Source of the DNA: Bacilli bacterium
GTDB taxonomy: Bacteria; Bacillota_I; Bacilli_A; RFN20; CAG-826
DNA length: 37,917 nucleotides
Assembly: GCA_024408295.1 (NCBI GenBank)
Contig: JAKSVE010000009.1
Span: forward strand, 1 to 37,917
Direction of reading: 5' to 3'
The notes beneath the pieces are model-generated. The model was given only the letters and a program-made list of their open reading frames with translations. It was not told the DNA's origin and ran no database searches. This document shows, piece after piece, positions 7,797 through 15,748 of this stretch. The stretch's first letter is position 1, and every line of letters begins with the position of its first letter. Both the position numbers and the translations under genes were made by a program.

Positions 7797-9974
7797 TTAG
7801 TCTTCGACTGCTTCGTCATCATCAGCTGATGCGACGTAGTTCTTGAGCTCTGCAGCCCAGTCGTTAGCAACGATGTCGCTCTGTTCGAGTGCTTCATTGT
7901 CGCCCTGCTTCTGTGTGCATGCTGTGTCGATGAGTGTCTTTGCTCTCTTGAGTGAGAGTCCGCTCTTAACCTTGAAGCAGCAAGGGATGTCCTTGTACAT
8001 GTTCTTGTTGCTTGCATCGATTACTGGGATTGGTGAATCTGCGTAATCATTTGGGTTTAATGCTAAGTAGAGCTTTAATCCCTTACCTGCGACTGTGATC
8101 TTGCAGTATGTGACACAGCTTAATCTGAATGTGTCGCCTGAGTTGGATAATCTGCTCTTTAATCCGTATGACAAGAGGTAGCTCTTCAATTCGTTGTAGT
8201 TCTTGAGGAGTTCTTCGTCAGCTTCCTGGAAACGCTCTGCGAATGTCTTTCTTTCGTAGACAACTGCTGGAGCAGGTGCTGGTTCTTCTGCTGGAACGAT
8301 GACTTCTTCAACAGGTGCTGGCTCTTCAACTGGAGCTGGCTCTTCAACAGGTGCTGGTTCCTCGACTGGAGCTGGTTCTTCAACTGGCTCTGGTGCTGGA
8401 GCAGCAACAACTAAATCAGCGAGCTTCTTTTCGATTTCTTCTGAAACGATTGCCTTGATCTGTTCTGCTGTGATCATTGATTCAGCGATAGCCTTGATAG
8501 CATCGTTCTGTCTTTCTTCGATGACTCTCTGCTTTTCTTCTGCTTCTTTAGCAGCTGCAGCAGCAGCCTCTGCTTCTGCCTTAGCCTTTGCAGCAGCTTC
8601 TGCGTCCTTTTCTGCCTGAGCAGCATTCTGAGCTGCTAATGCATCGTTGATGACTGAGCGGATATCGTCAAGTGTGATTGCTGGAGCTGGAGCAGGTGCT
8701 GGTTCTTCTTCAACTGGAGCTGGTTCTTCTTCAACGACTGGCTCTTCTTCAACTGGAGCTGGAGTCATAGCCTGAAGTTCTTCGCGGATGATTTCGCGGA
8801 GTTCTTCTGCTGTTAATGATTCGTCTTTGATCTCTTCTTCTTCGACAGGTTCTTCGACTGGTGTTGCACCATCGTAGTACTTGTCTAATTCTTCTTTGAT
8901 GAGAGCGCGAGCTTCGTCATCTGTCATTGGGCGATCGTTCTCTGGGTGATCGTGATCGTCAAGTGCCTCTGCGATGATCTGGCGGAGTTCTTTTGCTGTT
9001 AATGGACGGTTGTCGTCTTCAACTGGTGCTGGAGCAGGTGCTGGCTCTGGTGCTGGAGCAGCTGGCTGTTCTGGATAGTTAACGATAACCTGGACTGGTT
9101 CTTTTGGCTCTGGTGCTGGAGCTGGAGCAGGTGCTGGAGCTGGAGCTGGAGCAGGTGCATAACCGTAAGGAGCATTGTTATAGAAGTTCTGGACAATGAT
9201 TGGTCCTCTTGGTCCGCATGAGACTTCGTTCTGACCAGCATTTGTGAGCTGTTCGTACTGAGCTGCCTTGAGTGCGTCTTCGTCGTCTTTTGTGACAGCC
9301 TTGTCTGCTTCTGTTGGCTCATCGGTGACTTCGCCGAGTTTGCCCTTCTTTGCCTTAGCTGCTTTTTCAGCTTTGGACTTCTTTGCTTTCTTCTTACCAT
9401 TCTTGATAGCGTCTGCTAATGAGATGATTTCGAAGATTAATGAGAATAAGAATGCAAGTCCTGCAAGTCCGAATGGGAGGCAGATCATGATGGTTGCGAG
9501 CCAATCTTTTGATCTGAATGCAGAATATGCAACTCTAATGACTGTGTTTGGAGTTGTGACTGGTCCACCTAAGAAGAAGTATGTGACCATGACCCATGTG
9601 ATGAGTGATACTACCAAGTAGATGATTGAGCACCAAAGAGCGCTTGGACGCTTCTTTGCGCATAATGTGATGAAATGGATGATCCAGAAGACGACAGTGA
9701 ATACTAATGCTGCGCCTAAGATATAAGGAACTCCAAATCTTGATGTGATGCTCCAGTCTGCAGGAGCTGGAACTGGGAGATGGCAAGCGTTAAGAACGAT
9801 CAAGACCGCACCGACGAATGAGCTGAAAACAGCGATCAATGGGTTTGAGCTTCTAACGAAGTCATCAGAGACTGGTGACTTGGCAATGAAAGTTGGCAAG
9901 AACAGTAACAATGCTGCTGCCGCGATTGCAAGGACAAGTGCAACAATCGACAATTTGATTGATGATTTTTTCAT
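7797..9974 (-). CDS. large membrane protein with Ala/Pro/Glu-rich repeats
   Basis: 725 residues. The N-terminal ~190 residues hold about five membrane helices. A Lys/Ala-rich cytoplasmic linker follows, then long AP and EEPAPVEEPAPV repeats separated by five copies of an amphipathic motif like LTAEELREIIREEL (RPLTAKELRQIIAEAL, RPMTDDEARALIKEEL, SLTAEELREIIREELQ, AITLDDIRSVINDAL, MITAEQIKAIVSEEI). The C-terminal ~120 residues form a compact domain (FAERFQEADEELLKNYNELK ... LKLYLALNP). I recall this domain from hypothetical proteins of gut Bacillota; its function is unknown. Possibly a membrane-anchored scaffold or cell-shape protein. The start has GAGAGGATATAACT upstream, and TTTAAA-N17-TACAAT is its promoter. 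Confidence 0.75.
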   Translation of the reverse strand: MKKSSIKLSIVALVLAIAAAALLLFLPTFIAKSPVSDDFVRSSNPLIAVFSSFVGAVLIVLNACHLPVPAPADWSITSRFGVPYILGAALVFTVVFWIIHFITLCAKKRPSALWCSIIYLVVSLITWVMVTYFFLGGPVTTPNTVIRVAYSAFRSKDWLATIMICLPFGLAGLAFLFSLIFEIISLADAIKNGKKKAKKSKAEKAAKAKKGKLGEVTDEPTEADKAVTKDDEDALKAAQYEQLTNAGQNEVSCGPRGPIIVQNFYNNAPYGYAPAPAPAPAPAPAPAPEPKEPVQVIVNYPEQPAAPAPEPAPAPAPVEDDNRPLTAKELRQIIAEALDDHDHPENDRPMTDDEARALIKEELDKYYDGATPVEEPVEEEEIKDESLTAEELREIIREELQAMTPAPVEEEPVVEEEPAPVEEEPAPAPAPAITLDDIRSVINDALAAQNAAQAEKDAEAAAKAKAEAEAAAAAAKEAEEKQRVIEERQNDAIKAIAESMITAEQIKAIVSEEIEKKLADLVVAAPAPEPVEEPAPVEEPAPVEEPAPVEEPAPVEEVIVPAEEPAPAPAVVYERKTFAERFQEADEELLKNYNELKSYLLSYGLKSRLSNSGDTFRLSCVTYCKITVAGKGLKLYLALNPNDYADSPIPVIDASNKNMYKDIPCCFKVKSGLSLKRAKTLIDTACTQKQGDNEALEQSDIVANDWAAELKNYVASADDDEAVED

Positions 9975-9997
9975 AGTTATATCCTCTCGTGCCTTTT

Positions 9998-10026
9998 ATT
10001 GTATACACGCACGTAAAAGATTTAAA
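9998..10026 (-). promoter_or_regulatory. promoter of the 725-residue protein gene
   Basis: On the minus strand TTTAAA, 17 nt, TACAAT, about 25 nt before the ribosome binding site. Confidence 0.6.
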
Positions 10027-10068
10027 GTGAGTTTTGCATACTTTTGTAAAATTTTTAGTTTTTGGACG

Positions 10069-10101
10069 AAAAAACCGAACTGATATCTCTACCAATTCGG
10101 C
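10069..10101 (-). terminator. pyrG terminator
   Basis: On the minus strand GCCGAA pairs with TTCGGT and a T-run follows. Confidence 0.6.
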
Positions 10102-10108
10102 TTTAAAG

Positions 10109-11713
10109 CTATTTCTTATTGGCGATTGAAGCCTCGATGAAGCCTCTAAACATTGGGTTAGGTTTAAGAGGCCTTGACGTGAATTCTGGGTGGAATTGGC
10201 AGGCTAAATAGAATGGATGATCCTTCAATTCGACCATTTCACACAAGTTTTGCTGTGGATTTATGCCCGAAAACACCATTCCTGCGTCTTCGAAGGCCTT
10301 TTTGAGGTTATTATTGAATTCATATCTATGTCTATGACGTTCCTGGATGTCGTGTGAACCATAGCACTTGTAGGCTAAGGAACCTCCATCTTCGATATGG
10401 CAGTCATATAAACCAAGTCTCAATGTTCCACCCATTTCAATTCCGGTGTACTGGTTCTTTAGCAAGTCGATAACTGGATATGGAGTATTTGGATCGAACT
10501 CAGTTGTGTTAGCCTTCTCCCACTTCATAACGTTCTCGGCGTATTCGACCAACGCCATCTGCATGCCGAGGCAAATGCCAAGGAATGGGACTTTGTTTTC
10601 TCTAGCGTACTTGATTGCGAGCTTCTTTCCTTCAGATCCTCTTTCTCCGAATCCGCCAGGAACAAGAACCCCGTCATATCCGCTTAAGATCGAATCAACA
10701 TTCTCAGGGGTGAGATCCATTGCCTTGATCCAGCCAATCTTGACCTCGTGTGTGAAATAATATCCTGCGTGCTTCAATGCGTTGACGACTGATAAATATG
10801 CGTCATGAAGTTCGACATATTTACCAACAAGAGCGATCTTAACTTCTTCCTTTGAGTCCTCGATACTCTTAACAAATCCCTTCCAATCTTCTAGATTTGC
10901 CACTGGAGCGTCTAATCTAAGATGATTCAAGACAAAATCATCCATGCCTTGCTCATGAAGCATTGGAGGTAAGCGATAGACGATATCTAAGTCATCAGCC
11001 TCAAATACGCCTTTTGGTGAGATGTTGCAGAATAGAGAGATCTTATCCTTAGCACCCTGTGCGACTGGGACTTCGCTTCTTAAGACGATTGCGTCTGGCT
11101 GGATACCGATAGATAAAAGTTCTTTGACCGAGTGCTGGGTTGGCTTTGTCTTGATTTCTCCTGCTGCGTGCAAATATGGGACAAGAGTGTTATGGATGAA
11201 CATGACGTTATCATAGCCAAACTCCGCTCTCATCTGACGCATTGTCTCTAAGTATGGGAGAGATTCGATATCACCAACAGTACCGCCGATTTCAACGATG
11301 ACGATGTCAGCGCCTGATACCTTGGCAGCGTCAAGCAATCTGTTTCTGATTTCTCCGGTGACGTGTGGGATGACCTGAATGCATGCGCCGAGGTAATCTC
11401 CTCTTCTTTCCTTTTCGATAACGGCCTGATAGACCTTGCCAGATGTGATTGAGGATTCCTTCTTGAGGTTGATATCAACCCATCTCTCATAATGGCCGAA
11501 GTCTAAATCTGTTTCTCCTCCATCATCTGTGACATAGACCTCGCCGTGCTGGTAAGGTGACATGGTTCCTGGGTCAACATTGAGGTATGGATCGCACTTG
11601 ACCATGAAAATGCTGAAACCTCTAGCTTTTAAGATTAAACCTAAAGAGGAGGCGAAGATGCCCTTTCCTAATGAGGAAACGACGCCGCCTGTAACAAATA
11701 TGAACTTTGACAT
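10109..11713 (-). CDS. pyrG: CTP synthase
   Basis: 534 residues, the usual length. The N-terminal amidoligase domain begins MSKFIFVTGGVVSSLGKGI (P-loop) and contains VEIGGTVGDIES. The C-terminal class I glutamine amidotransferase domain carries GVLVPGGFGERG, the nucleophile Cys in FLGICLGMQMALVE, and CQFHPEFTSRP with the catalytic His and Glu. It converts UTP to CTP using ATP and glutamine, the last step of pyrimidine nucleotide synthesis. Monocistronic, bounded by its own terminator. The ribosome site is GGAAGGAGA before the ATG. Confidence 0.97.
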   Translation of the reverse strand: MSKFIFVTGGVVSSLGKGIFASSLGLILKARGFSIFMVKCDPYLNVDPGTMSPYQHGEVYVTDDGGETDLDFGHYERWVDINLKKESSITSGKVYQAVIEKERRGDYLGACIQVIPHVTGEIRNRLLDAAKVSGADIVIVEIGGTVGDIESLPYLETMRQMRAEFGYDNVMFIHNTLVPYLHAAGEIKTKPTQHSVKELLSIGIQPDAIVLRSEVPVAQGAKDKISLFCNISPKGVFEADDLDIVYRLPPMLHEQGMDDFVLNHLRLDAPVANLEDWKGFVKSIEDSKEEVKIALVGKYVELHDAYLSVVNALKHAGYYFTHEVKIGWIKAMDLTPENVDSILSGYDGVLVPGGFGERGSEGKKLAIKYARENKVPFLGICLGMQMALVEYAENVMKWEKANTTEFDPNTPYPVIDLLKNQYTGIEMGGTLRLGLYDCHIEDGGSLAYKCYGSHDIQERHRHRYEFNNNLKKAFEDAGMVFSGINPQQNLCEMVELKDHPFYLACQFHPEFTSRPLKPNPMFRGFIEASIANKK

Positions 11714-11805
11714 AAGACTCTCCTTCCGGGGTACCCCTTTTGAAAAAATACGTTGGCAATTATTCGCTTCTTCTTTGACACTTCAATCAATACTTTTAGT
11801 TTTCC

Positions 11806-11820
11806 TATACACTGTATAAT
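11806..11820. promoter_or_regulatory. palindromic divergent -10 region upstream of pyrG
   Basis: TATACA-C-TGTATA (13-bp perfect palindrome, 11806-11818) continues into TATAAT (11815-11820) on the plus strand and gives TATACA on the minus strand. It can serve as -10 for pyrG (minus) and for a short plus-strand transcript that would end at the terminator at 11874-11903. The -35 elements are poor on both sides. Confidence 0.4.
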
Positions 11821-11873
11821 CTAGCAAAAATAATTATTTAAATAGGTTTCTATTTGTTGTAGATTTTTGCCGA

Positions 11874-11903
11874 ACCCCCCTCAAGAAACAGGGGGTATTT
11901 TTT
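11874..11903 (+). terminator. orphan plus-strand terminator between aquaporin gene and pyrG
   Basis: ACCCCCC and GGGGGT form a strong GC stem followed by ATTTTTT. It is oriented on the plus strand, although both neighbouring genes are on the minus strand. With the TATAAT at 11815-11820 it would define a plus RNA of about 75 nt. Confidence 0.6.
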
Positions 11904-11911
11904 ATGGATAA

Positions 11912-11938
11912 AGAAAAAGCGGACTCAGGTGAGACCGC
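11912..11938 (-). terminator. aquaporin gene terminator
   Basis: On the minus strand GCGGTCTCA and TGAGTCCGC pair (one T-T mismatch), followed by TTTTTC. Confidence 0.65.
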
Positions 11939-11957
11939 CCTAGAGATATTAGATTAA

Positions 11958-12692
11958 TTACTCAACTGGAGTTTCTTCTGCTTTTGGTTCTTCAGCTTTC
12001 TTGTCGAATGCGACTTTGTAGACAAGAGCTGCAAGAGCTGCGCCGGCAAGAGGAGCAAGGATCCAGATCCAAACCTGCTCGAGTGAAGATGTCTCGCCTG
12101 CGATTGCAGCGATGACAGCTGGAGCGAGAGATCTAGCTGGGTTGACTGATGTTCCTGTAAGGCCGATTCCAAGCATGTGGACGAATGTGAGAGCTCCGCC
12201 GATATAAAGAGGAGCGCACTTTCCGTTGTACTTCTTCTCGTCTGTGACCCAAAGGATAACGAAGACGAAGACGAATGTTAAGATGACTTCAACAAGGAAG
12301 CCTCCGATGTATGACCATGCGTTGTAGTCAACACCGCCCATAAGAGCATAAGCGATTTCATTCTGTCCAAGTGTGTTGAATGGAGCAACGTTAACAAGGA
12401 ATACTCCGAGTAATGCAGAGCCAACGAAAGCTCCGATGACCTGAGCGCCCATGTAGGCGAACATTTCCTTGAGTGACATCTTGCCTCTTAAGAACATGGC
12501 AAGAGAAACCGCTGGGTTGATGTGGCAGCCTGAGATGCTGCCGAATGTGTAAGCAACGAAAACGATGACCAATCCGAATCCTAATGCTGCGGTGATGTAT
12601 TCTCCTGAGAGAACTGCGATTCCGCATGCGAAAAGGGTAAGGAAGGCTGTGCCGATTGCTTCCACGATGCATTTTTTTAATAACTGTGGCAT
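11958..12692 (-). CDS. aquaporin / MIP-family channel
   Basis: 244 residues with six membrane helices and both signature loops: SGCHINPAVSLAMFL in the first half and TGTSVNPARSLAPA in the second. The second NPA motif reads NPARS, and the ar/R region looks like that of water-selective AqpZ-like channels rather than GlpF, which usually has NPARD. Both interpretations (water or small polyols) remain open. A charged, Lys/Glu-rich tail of about 15 residues ends the protein. Monocistronic, with GAAAGAAGG as ribosome site and its own terminator. Confidence 0.92.
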   Translation of the reverse strand: MPQLLKKCIVEAIGTAFLTLFACGIAVLSGEYITAALGFGLVIVFVAYTFGSISGCHINPAVSLAMFLRGKMSLKEMFAYMGAQVIGAFVGSALLGVFLVNVAPFNTLGQNEIAYALMGGVDYNAWSYIGGFLVEVILTFVFVFVILWVTDEKKYNGKCAPLYIGGALTFVHMLGIGLTGTSVNPARSLAPAVIAAIAGETSSLEQVWIWILAPLAGAALAALVYKVAFDKKAEEPKAEETPVE

Positions 12693-12752
12693 ATTATGTA
12701 CCTTCTTTCCGTTTATTATTCTAATAACAAAGAATGAAAGTGCACGGATTTT

Positions 12753-13919
12753 TTAAAGAATTTTTGATAAATATCTTTCAATCTCTTTCTTGTGATGTCC
12801 AAAAAACACAATGTGGTGATTTCCGCACGGATTCTTGAGAAGAGTCGAGACGTTTGGTAGTTCCACTACGATCTGTGTTCTACATAAGTCGCCTTCGTTA
12901 AGATTCTCTATAATACGGCCTTCTTCAACAAAATAATGCTTAAGGTCGCTAGATAATCTAAACACCGTGAGTGGCCCTTCTTTTACTTCGCCTTTGATGG
13001 CGACGCCAATCTTGGATTCGAAGTGAGTGTGGAATTGCCATGAACTTGTCATATCAGTTGGGATTGTGCAGTGAGCGAGAACGATTCTATTATTCTCAAC
13101 ATCAATCTTTGATGGATTGGCTTGAAATGAGGATTGATTAAATAGTTTCTTTACGAGGTACATGGAAATCATCGCCATGATATCTCCCTCGCAAGTGCCG
13201 ATGATTCCTTCATCGTTGAGGTTAGATAAAGCAAGGCATCCCGTCATTCTGATTACAGGAAGCAAATCAAAACAACGGATAGTCAATCCATCTAAAGCGT
13301 TATCCCTAACGATATCTTTCAAAACCGAGGAGAACTTTGAAGCGTTATTAACTTCAGACTGTGAGAAGACTGTGGTCTTATATGAGGTTTTATCGTTTTT
13401 GCCTTTATATAACTCGATGGTCTTTTCTAAAGGTATATCCACTAATTCGATATTGAAGGTCTGCTTTACCGCTTCGTAATTAGGAATCGAAGAGATTAGC
13501 CAATCTGATGGCTTACCTATAACTCCTAATCTAGCTGGAGCCCCCACTTCTTTTTTAGTTCCTAATTCTTTGATTCTAGAGGCGATGTATTCATTTGAGC
13601 CGTGGAGGATTTCTCCTTTTAGGCTATTGTTGTTTAAATATGTGAGAATCTCTAAAGAAGCCGCTAAAGAGTTATTGGATCCATTAGTCAGAAGGTAATA
13701 AGGTGGCTTTAATCTAGAGATATTAGATAAGAACAATCCCTCAGATCCACCTGAAGCGATGAAGATAAGTTTAACGTCACAATCATAATCATCGATATCG
13801 CTTAACTCGATTGGGGAACCTAAAGATGAAGCGACTCCATTGATGAAGGCTTTGTTCTCTTCGTTGAACTTATTTGACTCATGGAGAGTCGAGATTAATT
13901 TGGATACTTTTACGACCAT
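12753..13919 (-). CDS. fucose/arabinose isomerase-fold protein
   Basis: 388 residues. The sequence follows the pattern of L-fucose/L-arabinose isomerase-related proteins: an N-terminal Rossmann-like part, a central stretch (GLTIRCFDLLPVIR ... GIIGTCEGDIMAMISMYL) and a C-terminal beta-barrel-like part ending NPCGNHHIVFFGHHKKEIER. Expected to bind a sugar and interconvert aldose and ketose forms. The exact substrate is unknown, and catalysis is not proven by the motifs visible. It stands alone between the aquaporin gene and the deoD terminator. Confidence 0.7.
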   Translation of the reverse strand: MVVKVSKLISTLHESNKFNEENKAFINGVASSLGSPIELSDIDDYDCDVKLIFIASGGSEGLFLSNISRLKPPYYLLTNGSNNSLAASLEILTYLNNNSLKGEILHGSNEYIASRIKELGTKKEVGAPARLGVIGKPSDWLISSIPNYEAVKQTFNIELVDIPLEKTIELYKGKNDKTSYKTTVFSQSEVNNASKFSSVLKDIVRDNALDGLTIRCFDLLPVIRMTGCLALSNLNDEGIIGTCEGDIMAMISMYLVKKLFNQSSFQANPSKIDVENNRIVLAHCTIPTDMTSSWQFHTHFESKIGVAIKGEVKEGPLTVFRLSSDLKHYFVEEGRIIENLNEGDLCRTQIVVELPNVSTLLKNPCGNHHIVFFGHHKKEIERYLSKIL

Positions 13920-13949
13920 AAAACGAACTACTTTCTTATATATAATAAA

Positions 13950-13969
13950 GAAAAAGGCGAAGACCGCCT
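13950..13969 (-). terminator. deoD terminator
   Basis: On the minus strand AGGCG and CGCCT pair around a 5-nt loop, followed by TTTTCTTT. Confidence 0.65.
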
Positions 13970-13978
13970 AATTCGTGA

Positions 13979-14698
13979 TTATTTGTTGAAGTCTCTGACG
14001 ACCTGGAGGGCAACCTCAATCATGTTGTTGAGAGATTCCTGACGCTCCATCTGAGAGAGGATTTTGCTGAAGCAGAATGAATCTGAGACTGAACAGATTG
14101 CTAACGCTTTCTTCTTAGCCTCTGCAGCTGCCCAATATAAGCCATAAGCTTCCATCTCAACTCCGAGAACTCCCATGTTTGCCCACTTCTTCCATGTGTT
14201 TGGATCTCCGTTATAGAAAACGTTTGAGGAGAGCATGTTACCGACGTGGTAGTTATAGCCTCTTGCCTTTGCTGCGTTGACTGAAGACACAAGTGCATCA
14301 TAATCAGCGATTGCTGAATATGTTGCATTCTGGAAATTGTAGCTGTTGAGGATTGCAGTATCACAGCAAGCGCCCTGACCGATGATGATGTCTTTTAAGT
14401 CAATGCCTTCCTGATATGCTCCACAAGTACCGACGCGGATGATTAATTCGACTCCGTATTCGTTATAGAGCTCATGAGCGTAGATGCCGATTGATGGGAT
14501 GCCCATACCTGAAGGGAAAACTGAGACTGGAGTTCCATCCTCAAGTTCACCTGTATATGCGGTCATTCCACGGACATCGTTTACGAGTCTGTAATTCTTA
14601 AAGAATGTCTTAGCGATCCATTCTGCTCTTCTTGGATCTCCAGGCATTAATACAACCTTGGCAAAATCGCCAGGTTTAGCGTTGATATGAATAGACAT
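13979..14698 (-). CDS. deoD: purine nucleoside phosphorylase DeoD
   Basis: 239 residues from the ATG at 14698, which has GGAGGATATAAC directly upstream; the frame is open further but no ribosome site supports it. Starts MSIHINAKPGDFAKVVLMPG. Carries the PNP_UDP pattern: GDPRRAEWIA, GMGIPSIGIYAHEL, RVGTCGA, and MGVLGVEMEAYGLY with the nucleoside-binding Met-Glu pair. The catalytic Asp of hexameric DeoD is in SVSDSF. It phosphorolyses purine (deoxy)nucleosides for salvage. Its own promoter overlaps the end of the icd gene region. Confidence 0.94.
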   Translation of the reverse strand: MSIHINAKPGDFAKVVLMPGDPRRAEWIAKTFFKNYRLVNDVRGMTAYTGELEDGTPVSVFPSGMGIPSIGIYAHELYNEYGVELIIRVGTCGAYQEGIDLKDIIIGQGACCDTAILNSYNFQNATYSAIADYDALVSSVNAAKARGYNYHVGNMLSSNVFYNGDPNTWKKWANMGVLGVEMEAYGLYWAAAEAKKKALAICSVSDSFCFSKILSQMERQESLNNMIEVALQVVRDFNK

Positions 14699-14722
14699 GT
14701 TATATCCTCCGACTTTGACTAC

Positions 14723-14751
14723 ATTATAACCTAATCTAGGCAAGAGTCTAA
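14723..14751 (-). promoter_or_regulatory. deoD promoter
   Basis: On the minus strand TTAGAC, 17 nt, TATAAT, starting just after the icd stop codon. No terminator is seen between icd and deoD, so read-through from the TCA operon is also possible. Confidence 0.6.
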
Positions 14752-14755
14752 TTTA

Positions 14756-15748
14756 TTAAAGATTTGCGATGATTTTAGCGGTTAATGTATCTAAATTACC
14801 ATTACCGCCTAAATCAGGAGTCAATCCTTCTTTATCTAATAAAGTCTTATCGATTGCGTTTCTGATCTTGTCTGCATTTGGCTTCTCGCCGAGGTGATCA
14901 AGCATCAAGCAAGCTGATCTAAGCAAAGCAATTGAGTCAGCGATTCCCTTTCCAGCGATGTCTGGAGCAGAGCCGTGGACTGCTTCGAAGATAGACACTC
15001 CTTCTCCGATATTAGCGGCAGGAGCAAGGCCTAATCCGCCTGTTAATCCAGCGATTAAATCTGAAAGGATGTCACCATAGAGGTTAGGTGCGACGATGAC
15101 GTCGAACTGCTCTGGGTTCATGACAAGCTGCATGCACATGTTGTCGACGATCTTGTCGTTGGCAACGATTGTTGGGTAATCATTTTTGATTTCGTTGAAG
15201 AGTTTGAGGAAAAGACCATCGCTGTTCTTGAGGATGTTGGCCTTGTGAACGCAGGTGACTTTCTTTCTTCCGTTCTTGATGGCGTATTCAAAAGCGTATC
15301 TGATGATTCTAGTTGATTTATCAACTGTGATTCTCTTGATGGCTTCCCAACCATTCTCGATTTCGTGCTCCTCTCCGATGTATAAGTCCTCAAGGTTTTC
15401 TCTAACCGTGACGATATCAACATCTGTGTATCTTGAGTAGCCAGGGTATGACTTTGCAGGTCTTACGTTAGCGAATAAATTGAAGATTGTTCTAAGCTGA
15501 ACATTGATTGACTTGAAGCCTTTGCCAATTGGGGTTGTGATTGGTCCCTTCAATGCAACTTTGTATTTCTTGATAGCCTCTATTGTTTCATCTGATAACA
15601 ATGTGCCGTTTTTCTCTAATGATGTCATGCCAACATCGTATGAGTGGTAATTGATGTCCACTCCCGCTGCTGAGATGACCTTTGTAACTGAGTCGGCGAT
15701 TTCTGGTCCGATGCCATCGCCTTTAAGTAAAACTACGTCGTAAGCCAT
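14756..15748 (-). CDS. icd: isocitrate dehydrogenase (decarboxylating)
   Basis: 330 residues from the ATG at 15748 (GGAGGAGAAGAATAATG; the A of the stop of the citrate synthase gene overlaps). Family motifs: LLKGDGIGPEIAD, VRENLEDLYIGEEH (substrate binding), APNLYGDILSDLIAGLTGGL (metal-binding Asp residues) and HGSAPDIAGKG. The length and motifs fit the short isocitrate/isopropylmalate dehydrogenase group, most like NAD-dependent isocitrate dehydrogenase. Position next to citrate synthase and aconitase genes supports isocitrate as substrate and 2-oxoglutarate as product. Third gene of the operon. Confidence 0.93.
   Translation of the reverse strand: MAYDVVLLKGDGIGPEIADSVTKVISAAGVDINYHSYDVGMTSLEKNGTLLSDETIEAIKKYKVALKGPITTPIGKGFKSINVQLRTIFNLFANVRPAKSYPGYSRYTDVDIVTVRENLEDLYIGEEHEIENGWEAIKRITVDKSTRIIRYAFEYAIKNGRKKVTCVHKANILKNSDGLFLKLFNEIKNDYPTIVANDKIVDNMCMQLVMNPEQFDVIVAPNLYGDILSDLIAGLTGGLGLAPAANIGEGVSIFEAVHGSAPDIAGKGIADSIALLRSACLMLDHLGEKPNADKIRNAIDKTLLDKEGLTPDLGGNGNLDTLTAKIIANL

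Noticed and set aside
8270-9170. Short tandem repeats as a CRISPR or satellite array
   Set aside because: The repeats keep the reading frame and encode Ala/Pro/Glu linkers; there are no unique spacers of constant length.
7797-9974. Long antisense frames rich in Ser/Gly/Ala or Gln/Leu opposite the 725-residue gene
   Set aside because: They are by-products of the GCTGGAGCAGGTGCT-type DNA repeats and have no ribosome sites.
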